This document shows, piece by piece, positions 16,170-24,284 of a stretch of DNA of 44,379 bases. The position numbers were made by a program, and so were the translations under genes. The notes under the pieces were generated by a model, which was given only the letters and a program-made list of their open reading frames with translations, was not told the origin of the DNA and made no database searches. Location of the stretch: the NCBI GenBank assembly GCA_021296345.1, contig JAGWAN010000020.1, forward strand, positions 1 through 44,379, given 5' to 3'. Each line of letters starts with the position of its first letter. The first letter of the stretch is position 1. This stretch comes from Acidimicrobiia bacterium (lineage in GTDB: Bacteria > Actinomycetota > Acidimicrobiia > Spongiisociales > Spongiisociaceae).

Positions 16170-17615
16170 ATGGCACCGATCCCGACGGATCCCCCCGGAC
16201 ACTCCGATATTCCCAACGTCCTGGCCTCCCGCTACGCCGGCAGCGAGATCCGTCGCCTGTGGTCGCCGGTGGGTCGGGTCGTCATGGAGCGGGAGCTCTG
16301 GATGGCGGTCCTTGAAGCCCAGATAGAACTGGGCGTGCCCGTGCCCCACGGAGTAACCGACGACTACCGAGCGGTCATCCATCAGGTGGACCTGGCCTCG
16401 ATCCGGTCCAGGGAGGAAACCACCCGCCACGACCTGGCGGCCCGCATCGAGGAGTTCTGCGCGCTGGCGGGCCACGAGCACATCCACAGGGGACTCACTT
16501 CCCGGGACGTCACCGAGAACGTCGAGCAGCTGGTTATCCGGCGGTCCCTGGAAGTGCTGCGGGACAAGACCGTGGCGGTGCTTGCCGCCCTGGCGCGCCG
16601 GGCAGTCGAGTACCGAAACATGGTCATAGTGGGCCGCAGCCACAACGTGGCGGCCCAGCCCACCACGGTGGGGAAACGTCTTGCCGGCGCCGCCGAGGAG
16701 ACCCTTGTCGCTCACCGGCGTCTCGAGACCCTGATCGCCGGTTATCCCTTGAGAGGGATGAAGGGTCCGGTGGGAACCCAGCAGGACCTCCTGGACCTCT
16801 TCGGTGGGAACGAGGAGACGGTGGACCGATTCGAGGCAATGGTGGCAGACGGACTGGGATTCTCCCGGCGCCTGATCTCCGTGGGGCAGGTCTATCCGAG
16901 ATCGCTCGACCTGGAGGTGGTGGCGACGCTGGCCCAGCTGGCGGCGGGTCCTTCCAGCCTGGCCACCACCCTCCGGCTCATGGCCGGCGCCGACCTCGCC
17001 TCCGAGGGTTTCCGGCCCGGCCAGGTGGGATCATCGGCCATGCCTCACAAGACGAATATGCGTACCTGCGAGCGGATCAATGGTCTGGCCGTCATTCTGG
17101 GCGGCCACCTGGCAATGGCCACCGGGCTATCGGGACACCAGTGGAACGAGGGTGATGTCAGCGACTCCGTGGTGCGGCGGGTGATGCTCCCCGACTCCTT
17201 CTTCGCCGCCGACGGGTTGCTGGAGTCCACCCTGCACGTGGTCCGGGACATGGCCGTATTCCCCGGACGGGTGGAGGAGGAACTGGCCTCCGAGTTGCCG
17301 TTCCTCTCCACGACCCGGGTCCTGCTGGCAGCGGTCGCGGCGGGGATGGGTCGCGAGCAGGCCCACCGCGTCATCCGGTCCCATGCCGGGCGGGCGGCCG
17401 CCGCTCGGAGGGCCGGCGACGACCATGACCTTTGGGCATCGCTAGGTGACGATCCGGACTTCCCTTTGGATGCTTGGCGGGTCCGGGAAGCGGCCACCGC
17501 CACCGGCCTGGCGGGGAGGGCAGGCTCGCAGGTGGACGGCGTTGTCCGGGCGGTCGCGGGGGTGGTCGACGCCCATCCGCACGCCGCTACGTACGAGCCG
17601 GAGACCCTGCTCTGA
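16170..17615 (+). CDS. purB: Adenylosuccinate lyase
   Basis: Cytosolic homotetrameric lyase acting twice in purine synthesis (SAICAR to AICAR, and adenylosuccinate to AMP), releasing fumarate. The 481-residue protein carries the fumarase/aspartase signature GSSAMPHKTNMRTCERI at about 287-303, containing the flexible catalytic loop. Upstream blocks HRGLTSRDVTEN and VGRSHNVAAQPTTVGKR are also typical. The usual Pro after Asn in the signature is Met here (HKTNM), a minor variant. The ATG at 16170 has no ribosome binding site; TAACAT 10 nt upstream suggests a very short leader. The gene is convergent with dcd, with 3 nt between stops. Argininosuccinate lyase is excluded by the overall pattern. 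Confidence 0.93.
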   Translation: MAPIPTDPPGHSDIPNVLASRYAGSEIRRLWSPVGRVVMERELWMAVLEAQIELGVPVPHGVTDDYRAVIHQVDLASIRSREETTRHDLAARIEEFCALAGHEHIHRGLTSRDVTENVEQLVIRRSLEVLRDKTVAVLAALARRAVEYRNMVIVGRSHNVAAQPTTVGKRLAGAAEETLVAHRRLETLIAGYPLRGMKGPVGTQQDLLDLFGGNEETVDRFEAMVADGLGFSRRLISVGQVYPRSLDLEVVATLAQLAAGPSSLATTLRLMAGADLASEGFRPGQVGSSAMPHKTNMRTCERINGLAVILGGHLAMATGLSGHQWNEGDVSDSVVRRVMLPDSFFAADGLLESTLHVVRDMAVFPGRVEEELASELPFLSTTRVLLAAVAAGMGREQAHRVIRSHAGRAAAARRAGDDHDLWASLGDDPDFPLDAWRVREAATATGLAGRAGSQVDGVVRAVAGVVDAHPHAATYEPETLL

Positions 17616-17618
17616 CCC

Positions 17619-18188
17619 TTACGGCAAGCGGAAGTTCTCGTGGATCCGGGACGCGGTCGGGCCGCGCTGGCCCTGGTACTTGGACCCCGCCCAAAGCGAA
17701 CCGTAGGGGTGCTCAGCCGGGCTGGAGAGCTCGTAGAAGCTGATCTGCCCGATCAGCATTTCGGGATAGATGGCGATCGGCAGGTTGGCCACGTTGGCCA
17801 GCTCGAGAGTCAGATAACCGTTGAAGCCGGGATCCACAAATCCGGCGGTGGAGTGGATCAACAGGCCGATCCGGCCGAGGCTGGATTTGCCCTCCAACCT
17901 GGCCACGATGTCGTCGGCCAGGCGGATCCGCTCGAAGGTGGCCCCGAGCACGAACCTGCCCGGGTGGAGGATGAAGCGGCCATCGGGGCTGACCGCCCTT
18001 TCCTGGGTGAGGTCGGGCTGGGCCGTCTTGGGATCGATGTACGGGTAGAGGTGGTTCTCGAATACCCGGAAGAAGCGATCCACCCGCAAGTCGATCGACG
18101 ACGGCTGGACGTTCTCGGGATCGTAGGGATCGATCCCGATGCGTTCCGCCTCGATGGCAGCTCTGATGTCTCGGTCTGAAAGGATCAC
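17619..18188 (-). CDS. dcd: dCTP deaminase, dUMP-forming type
   Basis: A 189-residue trimeric enzyme of the dUTPase/dCTP deaminase fold, supplying dUMP for thymidylate synthesis. The active-site blocks are [10 protein letters not shown] (100-109) and [13 protein letters not shown] (112-124), followed by [18 protein letters not shown] and [16 protein letters not shown] together with GKSSLGR matches the bifunctional deaminase/diphosphatase of mycobacteria and not the E. coli enzyme, so direct dCTP to dUMP conversion is expected. The start is GTG at 18188 with GGGAG about 8 nt upstream. It lies directly downstream of tRNA-Gly on the same strand, an arrangement I recall from mycobacteria. Confidence 0.95.
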   Translation of the reverse strand: MILSDRDIRAAIEAERIGIDPYDPENVQPSSIDLRVDRFFRVFENHLYPYIDPKTAQPDLTQERAVSPDGRFILHPGRFVLGATFERIRLADDIVARLEGKSSLGRIGLLIHSTAGFVDPGFNGYLTLELANVANLPIAIYPEMLIGQISFYELSSPAEHPYGSLWAGSKYQGQRGPTASRIHENFRLP

Positions 18189-18246
18189 CGCTCTGCTCCC
18201 GGTTGGCTAAGCGGTGGAATCGTGGCGAAACTTCGCGTCAGGGGGG

Positions 18247-18317
18247 AGCGGGTGAGGGGAATCGAACCCCCGTTCTCAGCTTGGGAAGCTGATGTTCTAC
18301 CACTGAACTACACCCGC
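18247..18317 (-). tRNA. tRNA-Gly (anticodon CCC)
   Basis: A 71-nt gene on the minus strand. Acceptor stem GCGGGTG pairs with CACCCGC. The anticodon arm is TCAGC-TTCCCAA-GCTGA, giving CCC for GGG codons, and the T arm is GGGGT-TCGATTC-CCCT-like. The discriminator base is T(U), usual for bacterial tRNA-Gly. CCA is not encoded. It is followed by dcd on the same strand. Confidence 0.96.
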
Positions 18318-18391
18318 CGGACCGCCGCGATGCTAGCGAGGGGCCAAGGTGCGTGTCATATGGGCTCGGACCCATTCGGCCGACCGTCGGA

Positions 18392-18607
18392 TCAGATCAC
18401 CAGCCCGGCCAGACCCCAGATGCTGATCACCAGACCCACCGCCAGCAGGAACCGGGCCCGCCCCGGACGGTAGGCGCCCTTGACGCCCTCGGGCACCTCA
18501 CCACGGGCGTGTTTCCACATGGCGAAGCCGTTCCCGGCCACCATCGCCAAGCCCAGCGCGGTCATCAACTGCGCCAGCAGGGCGTCCAGCCCGAGAATGT
18601 CCGCCAT
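18392..18607 (-). CDS. Small membrane protein of unknown function
   Basis: A 71-residue protein with two hydrophobic segments (LLAQLMTALGLAMVAG and FLLAVGLVISIWGLAGLVI) joined by a basic loop (KHARGEVPEGVKGAYRPGR). The ATG at 18607 is preferred; a TTG nine codons upstream is possible. TACGGT lies 9 nt before the ATG, similar to the leaderless promoters elsewhere. I do not recognise the family. It lies upstream of tRNA-Gly and divergent from the CDF transporter. Codon use looks coding, and no alternative frame is better. Confidence 0.6.
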   Translation of the reverse strand: MADILGLDALLAQLMTALGLAMVAGNGFAMWKHARGEVPEGVKGAYRPGRARFLLAVGLVISIWGLAGLVI

Positions 18608-18655
18608 AACCCCGATACCGTAGCCAGGGCGCAATCCTGAGGTCCCGCCCGCCTT

Positions 18656-18661
18656 TACACT
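18656..18661 (+). promoter_or_regulatory. -10 hexamer for leaderless CDF transporter gene
   Basis: TACACT lies 8 nt before the ATG at 18670, which lacks a ribosome binding site. Confidence 0.5.
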
Positions 18662-18669
18662 GGCACCGA

Positions 18670-19578
18670 ATGGCTTCCCAAGGCTCCCGTCTCGCTGTGA
18701 TCGCCGCGCTGGCCGCCAACTCGGCCATCGCGGTAGCCAAGTTCATAGCCGCCGCTATCACCGGATCGGCCGCGATGCTGGCCGAGGCGATCCATTCGGT
18801 GGCCGACTCGGGCAACCAGGGGATGCTGTTGTGGGGCATGACGGTCTCCAAACGCGCCGGCGGGGAGCGCCATCCGTTCGGGCGGGGCAAGGAGGTCTAC
18901 TTCTGGAGCTTCATGGTGGCGGTCATGCTGTTCGTCGGCGGTTCCGTGTTCTCCATCCAACACGGTGTCAACGCCCTCCGGAATCCCCATGCGGTGGAGA
19001 GCTTCGGTGTCTCGGTCGCAGTGCTCTCGGGAGCGATCCTCTTCGAGGCTGTTCCGTGGGCGATGGCGGTGCGGGAGCTCAACCGGGTCCGGGGCTCGCG
19101 TGCCCTGTGGCGCACCCTGCGCGACACCAAGGACGCGCCCCTCCTGGTCGTCCTTTTCGAAGACAGCGCCGCCGTCGGAGGGTTGAGCGTCGCGCTGGCG
19201 GGCGTGGTCGCCTCCCACCTCACAGGCAACCCCACCTGGGATGCCCTGGCGTCGATCCTGATCGGGGTGCTGCTGGCCGGGGTGGCGTTCTTCCTGGCGT
19301 TCGAGATCAAGGCACTGCTGATCGGGGAAGCGGCCGGACGCCGGGACCGAGCAACCATCCGGGCGCGGGTGCTGGCCCATACCAACGTCACCGGCGTGGA
19401 TCGCCTGCTCACCATGCATATGGGTCCCGACGACATCCTGGTCAACCTGGATGTCGAGCTTCTGGAGGGCCTATCCGGAGAAGAGGTCCACCAGACCATC
19501 GAGGACGTCGAGGAGGCGATCCGGATCGCACTGCCGGCCGCCCGGAATATTTTCGTAGAAACCGATATCGGCTCATGA
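18670..19578 (+). CDS. Cation diffusion facilitator family transporter
   Basis: A 302-residue membrane protein that exports divalent metals (Zn, Mn, Fe or Co) in exchange for protons. The metal-site motif in helix 2 is HSVADSGNQ (His42, Asp46), and helix 5 has FEDSAAVGG (acidic pair). About six membrane helices are followed by a cytoplasmic domain from about residue 210 (VLAHTNVTGVDRLLTMHMGPDDILVNLDVEL), the regulatory metal-binding fold of CDF proteins. The stop overlaps the thrB start (ATGA), an unusual pairing that suggests cotranscription and not shared function. Metal specificity cannot be told. Confidence 0.92.
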   Translation: MASQGSRLAVIAALAANSAIAVAKFIAAAITGSAAMLAEAIHSVADSGNQGMLLWGMTVSKRAGGERHPFGRGKEVYFWSFMVAVMLFVGGSVFSIQHGVNALRNPHAVESFGVSVAVLSGAILFEAVPWAMAVRELNRVRGSRALWRTLRDTKDAPLLVVLFEDSAAVGGLSVALAGVVASHLTGNPTWDALASILIGVLLAGVAFFLAFEIKALLIGEAAGRRDRATIRARVLAHTNVTGVDRLLTMHMGPDDILVNLDVELLEGLSGEEVHQTIEDVEEAIRIALPAARNIFVETDIGS

Positions 19579-20420
19579 GCACCGCTTCCGCCCCGGCGTC
19601 CTCTGCCAACCTCGGGCCGGGCTTTGACACCATGGCTATGTCGCTCGACCTGCGGTGCCGGGTAACGGCCGAAGTATCCGGCTCGTGGTCGACCCGGCAC
19701 CTGGGACCCGAGCCCTACCTGGGTGATGAGGACCACGACGCCGTCCTGGCGGCGGCTCGTGCGGTAAGCGACCGGCCGCTCCGGATGGAGATCGCCAACC
19801 ACGTTCCTCTGTGCAGTGGTCTGGGATCGAGCGCGGCCGCCTTCACCGCCGGCACGCTGGCCGCTTTGCGCGCCAACGGGAAGGATCCCAGCCATGACGA
19901 ACTGTTCCAGTACGTCAAGTACCTGGAGGGGCACCCCGACAACGCCGCTGCCGCCGTTTACGGCGGGTTGGTGTCGGTGGCCCAAGGATGGGTCGTGCAC
20001 CACTCGTTGTCACCCGACCTGGTGCCGGTAATGGTGGTTCCCGACTTCGAGCTCCGTACCAGTGACTCCCGCAAGGTGGTACCGGACTGCGTCCCGCTAG
20101 ACGTCGCTGTTCGCAGCCTGGGACGGCTCACCGCCCTGATCGAGGGCCTGCGAACCGGTTCGGGAGAGATACTCGACAACGCAAGCGGCGATGAGATCCA
20201 CGAACTGCCCCGCCTCGCCAGCTACCCGGCTACGGCCCGGTTGATGGAGGTCGCACTCGAAGCGGGGGCCGTGTATGCCTGCCTGTCAGGCGCCGGCCCC
20301 TCCATCCTCAGCCTGGCCCGGCGAGACCAGGTGCCCAGGGTGCAGGAAGCCCTCGCGGACGCTCTGCGCGGCGAGGGCAAAGCGATGGTGCTGGCGCCGG
20401 ACACCACCGGAGCCAGCTAG
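19575..20420 (+). CDS. thrB: Homoserine kinase
   Basis: GHMP-family kinase phosphorylating homoserine in threonine synthesis. The 281-residue protein starts ASAPASSANLGPGFDTMAM, the diagnostic ThrB N-terminus, has the ATP-binding loop SGLGSSAA (81-88) with PLC before it, and ends with SGAGPSIL as motif 3. HPDNAAAAVYGG is the conserved central block. The ATG overlaps the TGA of the CDF gene by 4 nt. thrA and thrC are not in the window, so the pathway genes are scattered in this genome. ThrB is favoured over other GHMP kinases by the N-terminal motif. Confidence 0.94.
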   Translation: MSTASAPASSANLGPGFDTMAMSLDLRCRVTAEVSGSWSTRHLGPEPYLGDEDHDAVLAAARAVSDRPLRMEIANHVPLCSGLGSSAAAFTAGTLAALRANGKDPSHDELFQYVKYLEGHPDNAAAAVYGGLVSVAQGWVVHHSLSPDLVPVMVVPDFELRTSDSRKVVPDCVPLDVAVRSLGRLTALIEGLRTGSGEILDNASGDEIHELPRLASYPATARLMEVALEAGAVYACLSGAGPSILSLARRDQVPRVQEALADALRGEGKAMVLAPDTTGAS

Positions 20421-20527
20421 CGTCGATCGGCAGTCGGCCGGCCTACTCAGGATCCAGACCACCAGGAACATCCACTTGGACAGGTGGGAGAACACATCCT
20501 CGCACCTCAGTACCCCCTGATGCGGAT

Positions 20528-20620
20528 CTACTGCTTCTTCTTGTGGCGGTTTGCCTTGATCCGCTTGCGATACTTGTGCTTACTCATTTTTTTGCGGCGC
20601 TTCTTGACCAGCGAGCCCAA
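20528..20620 (-). CDS. Ribosomal protein bS22 (AURKAIP1/COX24 domain)
   Basis: A 30-residue, extremely basic peptide starting at TTG (20620): it opens GSLVKKRRKKMSKHKYRKR and ends NRHKKKQ. It matches the bacterial AURKAIP1/COX24-domain mini-proteins, identified in the mycobacterial ribosome as bS22, a small-subunit protein related to the end of mitochondrial mS38. AAGGA lies about 5 nt before the TTG, supporting the start. More than half of the residues are Lys or Arg. It is easily missed because of its size, and a longer but meaningless reading frame runs antisense to it. It is convergent with thrB. Confidence 0.85.
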   Translation of the reverse strand: MGSLVKKRRKKMSKHKYRKRIKANRHKKKQ

Positions 20621-20764
20621 TACACATCCTTGTTCCGGTCTAGCCCCGATTGTTGCCGCTGAACGGGGTGGCCGCAAGCCGGAGCGGCCCGTCAAGGCAA
20701 CGAAACGCCACGACGCCGCGCCGAAGGCAAGCAGAACACACCAAGTCGGTTCGCAGACCGGCCA

Positions 20765-21610
20765 CTAATTCGGGTTGCGTAGGAAACGCTCGATCTCCTC
20801 CACCAGCCGGCGGCTGCCGGTCAGCGATATGGCCCGCTTCTCACTCTCCGCCTCCAGACCCCGGACATATCCGACCAGCTCGCTGGATCCGGCGATCGCC
20901 TCCTGCACCCGCTCCTCGTAGTCGGCCACCTCTTCATCGAGCTCCTTGACGTCGAAGCGGTGGCCGATCACGTCGCCGAGCGCATAAAGGAGCGCCCGGG
21001 TCCCGGTAGGGCTGGGGTTGGCCGCCAGGTAGTGGGGTATGCCGGCCCAGATGCCGGCCGCCTCGATACCCGCGTCCTCGAGGGCGGTGGTGATGACCCC
21101 GGTGATGCCGGTCGGCCCCTCGTAGGACGAGGCGTGCAATCCGAGCCGGTGCGCGAAATCGGGATCCGATGAGCTACCGAACATCGGTACCGGGAGAGTG
21201 TGGGCGATCTCGCCGACGAATGCTCCCAGGGCCACGGCTTGGTGGACTCCCAGATCTCGGAGTACGTAAGCCGCCTCCAGGCAGAACCGGCGCCACCGCA
21301 AGTGCGGCTCCTCTCCGAGGACCAGCACCAGGTCATGGGAATGACCTGGTATGGCGATGCCGAAGAAGCCCACTGTGGGCCAGCGGATGTTCCGCACCTC
21401 CCCATCCACCGTGACCAGCGGCCGAGATTCCTGGTAGTTGATGTAGTTCTCGAGGTCGAGCCGAGCCACCGGAGTGACATCGTGGTGCTCCATGAGGTAG
21501 TAGAGCACCCGGGAGGCGGCGTCGGAGGCGTCGTTCCAGCCCTCGAAGGCCAGCACCGCTACCGGATCACGTAGCGAATGCTCCTCAAGCCATTCGACAT
21601 CGGTCGCCAC
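20765..21610 (-). CDS. PAC2 family protein
   Basis: A 281-residue protein of the PAC2 (proteasome assembly chaperone 2-like) family, COG2047 type. Characteristic blocks are VAVLAFEGWNDASDAAS near residue 18, DLENYINYQESRP, VGFFGIAIPGHSHDLVLVLGEEPHLRW and GITGVITTALEDAGIEAAGIWAGIPHYL. A charged helical tail follows. The family is widespread in Actinobacteria, many of which have proteasomes, but a role in proteasome assembly there is not established. The GTG at 21610 lacks a ribosome binding site and has TACGAT 8 nt upstream. Transcription is likely monocistronic. Confidence 0.9.
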   Translation of the reverse strand: MATDVEWLEEHSLRDPVAVLAFEGWNDASDAASRVLYYLMEHHDVTPVARLDLENYINYQESRPLVTVDGEVRNIRWPTVGFFGIAIPGHSHDLVLVLGEEPHLRWRRFCLEAAYVLRDLGVHQAVALGAFVGEIAHTLPVPMFGSSSDPDFAHRLGLHASSYEGPTGITGVITTALEDAGIEAAGIWAGIPHYLAANPSPTGTRALLYALGDVIGHRFDVKELDEEVADYEERVQEAIAGSSELVGYVRGLEAESEKRAISLTGSRRLVEEIERFLRNPN

Positions 21611-21618
21611 GCTACGGA

Positions 21619-21624
21619 ATCGTA
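21619..21624 (-). promoter_or_regulatory. -10 hexamer for leaderless PAC2 gene
   Basis: TACGAT on the minus strand lies 8 nt before the GTG at 21610, fitting the same leaderless pattern. Confidence 0.45.
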
Positions 21625-21664
21625 GCGAAAGGAGTCATGAACCGGAAGCCCAGGAACGCCCCCG

Positions 21665-23842
21665 CTATCCGGGGGACCAGCTCCTCAAGCGGAGACTGTT
21701 GGCCACCACGGAAACGCTGGACAGGGCCATGGCGGCGGAGGCAACCATCGGGTCGAGCAGACCGGCGGCGGCCAGGGGGATGGCCGCCACGTTGTAGGCG
21801 AAGGCCCACCAGAGGTTCTGCCGGATGCCTCGCAAGGTACGTCGTGCCAGGTCGATGGCAGTTACGGCCAGCGCCGGATTGCCCGACATCAGGCTCACGT
21901 CGGCGGTTTCGATCGCCAGGTCGCTCCCGGTGCCGATCCCCATTCCGACTGACGCCACGGCCAGCGCCGGCGCGTCGTTAACCCCGTCCCCGACGAATGC
22001 CACGGCCTCGCCGCCGTCCTGCCAGGACTCTATGAGGGCCGCTTTCTGCTGCGGTGACAAGCGGGCATGTACCTCCGCAATGCCCAACTGGTCCGCCACC
22101 ACCCGGGCGGCAACGGGATCGTCCCCGGTGAGCATGGCTGTGGTGAACTGCCGGTCACCCAAAGCGGCGATGGCGCCGGCTGACGATGATCGGGGGGTGT
22201 CGCTGACCGTCATGACCCCGTGGACGGCGCCGTCCCATCCACCCAGGAAGGCGGTCCGGCCCCGGCCTCGGGCACGGTCCAACTCCTCCGTCCAGCGGAC
22301 GCCCACCGCCATTCCCCGACGCTCCATCAGGTCGGGCGTTCCCACCGTCACGACCGTTCCGTCGACAGTGCCTTCCGCTCCCAGGCCGGGGAACAGAGTG
22401 ATGTCGCTCGCCTTCGAAGGCTGGACGCCTCGCTCGATTGCCCCGGCCTCCACCGCCCGGCCCAGCGGGTGCCCGGTCCCGGCTTCCACGCCCGCCACCC
22501 TGGCCAGGAAGTCGGGCTCGTCGGACTCCACCGAGTCAAGCGTCATCTGCCCGGTAGTCAGCGTGCCGGTCTTGTCGAGCGCCACCCGCTGCAGCTTCTC
22601 GATGCGCTCGAACACCTCGGCCGAGCGGAAGATCACACCGAGCTCGGCGCCCCGTCCCGCCCCGACCGCGATGGCTGTGGGAGTGGCCAGACCGAGCGCG
22701 CAGGGACAGGCGATGATCAACACCGCCACCCCGTTACGCAGGGCGTCGGCCCAGTTCCCGGTCGCGGCCAGCCAACCGACCAGCGTGGCCGCAGCCACAA
22801 TCACCACCGCCGGTACGAAGATGCCCGACACCCGATCCACCAGGCGCTGGATCGGCGCCTTGGTCGCTCGGGAATGCTCGACGATCCGGACCACCTCGGC
22901 CAGGACGGTGTCGTCGCCCACCTCGGTCGCCTCGATCACCAAGCGTCCCGTCTGGTTTACCGTTCCCCCTACGACCCGATCCCCCGGCTGGCGCGCCACC
23001 GGCATAGGCTCGCCGGTCAACATCGACTCGTCGACCTCACCGGCCCCCTCCACCACCATTCCGTCGACCGGAATCCGCCCCCCGGGTAACACCTCCACGT
23101 GGTCGCCAACCGCTACCTCTTCGATGGGTACGGTGATCCAGGACCCGTTGCGGAGCACCCGGGCGTCGTTGCCCCTTAGCTCCAGTAGCCGGGAAACGGC
23201 CTGCGAGGCCCGGCCCTTGGCGCGCGCCTCCAAGTAGCGTCCGAGCAGCACAAACATCACGATGGCGGCGCCGGTCTCGAAGAACAGGGCGCCACCGGAG
23301 ACAAGGGCCCAAAGCGAGTAGCCCCAAGCGGTCAGGGTCCCGAGGCTGATGAGCGTGTCCATGCTGGCTGCGCCGTGGCGGAGCCGCTTCCAAGCCACCA
23401 CGTGGAAGGTGCGTCCTGCCCAGAGAACCGCTCCGGAGGAAAGAAGGCCCTGCAGCCAATCCGACCAAACAGCATCGACACCCGCCATGGCCAAGATGAT
23501 GGTGGGTAGGGCCAGCGATGCCGCCACCACAAAGCGCCGCCACCCGATCCGGCGCTCGCGTACATCAGCGAGCTCGACATCTCGGGTTCCGTCCCTGGGG
23601 AGGACGGGCGTGAGGCCGTAGCCGATCTCCTCCACCGCCGCTGTCAGGAGGTCAACAGTCCCGGGCGCGACCAGCCTGACCTTGGCCTTGTTAGCAGCGA
23701 CATCCACTACCGCTTCCTCTACCCCGCTCTGTTCGACCAGTACCTTCTCGATGCGAGCGGCACACGAACCACAGGTCATCCCGGACACGTCAAACATCAG
23801 CTCGGCGGGATCGGCAGGGGCCACGACGTCCGTTGCTTGCAT
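21665..23842 (-). CDS. copA: Copper-translocating P-type ATPase
   Basis: A 725-residue P1B-type ATPase exporting Cu(I). An N-terminal heavy-metal domain has [12 protein letters not shown] (Cys24, Cys27). The transmembrane metal site is [10 protein letters not shown] (around residue 380), the phosphorylation site DKTGTLT (around 421), and the hinge [10 protein letters not shown] (around 615). MLTGEPMP and TGDDP are also present. CPC with a single CxxC domain is the CopA pattern. The ATG at 23842 follows AGGAGA. A perfect 12-bp tandem repeat lies 57-80 nt upstream and may be a regulator site. No separate copper chaperone or CsoR gene is adjacent. Confidence 0.96.
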   Translation of the reverse strand: MQATDVVAPADPAELMFDVSGMTCGSCAARIEKVLVEQSGVEEAVVDVAANKAKVRLVAPGTVDLLTAAVEEIGYGLTPVLPRDGTRDVELADVRERRIGWRRFVVAASLALPTIILAMAGVDAVWSDWLQGLLSSGAVLWAGRTFHVVAWKRLRHGAASMDTLISLGTLTAWGYSLWALVSGGALFFETGAAIVMFVLLGRYLEARAKGRASQAVSRLLELRGNDARVLRNGSWITVPIEEVAVGDHVEVLPGGRIPVDGMVVEGAGEVDESMLTGEPMPVARQPGDRVVGGTVNQTGRLVIEATEVGDDTVLAEVVRIVEHSRATKAPIQRLVDRVSGIFVPAVVIVAAATLVGWLAATGNWADALRNGVAVLIIACPCALGLATPTAIAVGAGRGAELGVIFRSAEVFERIEKLQRVALDKTGTLTTGQMTLDSVESDEPDFLARVAGVEAGTGHPLGRAVEAGAIERGVQPSKASDITLFPGLGAEGTVDGTVVTVGTPDLMERRGMAVGVRWTEELDRARGRGRTAFLGGWDGAVHGVMTVSDTPRSSSAGAIAALGDRQFTTAMLTGDDPVAARVVADQLGIAEVHARLSPQQKAALIESWQDGGEAVAFVGDGVNDAPALAVASVGMGIGTGSDLAIETADVSLMSGNPALAVTAIDLARRTLRGIRQNLWWAFAYNVAAIPLAAAGLLDPMVASAAMALSSVSVVANSLRLRSWSPG

Positions 23843-23898
23843 GTGGGTCTCCTGGGACTAATGGGAGAGCGGGGGAACACTGGGCAGCTTAGCCCATG

Positions 23899-23922
23899 CA
23901 CATACCGGACCACATACCGGAC
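23899..23922. repeat. 12-bp tandem repeat upstream of copA
   Basis: CACATACCGGAC occurs twice with no gap, followed by a further CAC. It is 57-80 nt upstream of the copA ATG and could be a regulator binding site. It does not resemble the CsoR or CueR operators I know. Confidence 0.5.
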
Positions 23923-24086
23923 CACGGCGTGACACACGCCCATCCACTTGCCTGCGGTTGTGCTACCGAGTTGCTTCCGTACCCGGAGTTGGTTTGCGTT
24001 TCTGCAGGTCCTGAGGAAGAACACGGAACAACGCGTCCGGTCAGGGCGTTATACGGAATATACAGCAGGGAGACCGAGGAAAGTGA

Positions 24087-24284
24087 GTGATCGTGCCTGA
24101 AGCGCTAGCCGGCCTTCGACTGCGAGGCGGGGTCAGGCCATCCCGTTCCTACAAGAGGGGTCGGGTCTGCCGTCAGGATGGGTGCTCGACCAAGATATCC
24201 ATCTACAACCGCCGCGACTACTGCAACGCCCACGCTCCCGTCAACTTCCCCCGGGTCCGGGGCCACATCATCAGCAAAGCCTGA
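24087..24284 (+). CDS. Small Cys/His zinc-finger-like protein of unknown function
   Basis: A 65-residue basic protein with a C-X4-C-X11-C-X2-H pattern (VCRQDGC, then YCNAH) resembling a small zinc-binding finger, followed by VNFPRVRGHIISKA. Similar short proteins appear in other actinobacteria, where I recall no function. The GTG at 24087 is preceded by GAGGA with a 6-nt gap, and TATAC boxes lie nearby, so it looks expressed. Its 3' end overlaps the end of the convergent M3 peptidase gene by 14 nt. It is divergent from copA; a link to copper is not supported by sequence. Confidence 0.65.
   Translation: MIVPEALAGLRLRGGVRPSRSYKRGRVCRQDGCSTKISIYNRRDYCNAHAPVNFPRVRGHIISKA

Noticed and set aside
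18831-19574. Upstream part of the thrB frame
   Set aside because: It overlaps the CDF transporter completely; the thrB domain begins at 19575.
20484-20768. 94-residue plus-strand frame
   Set aside because: It is antisense to the bS22 gene and to its upstream region, with no recognisable pattern.
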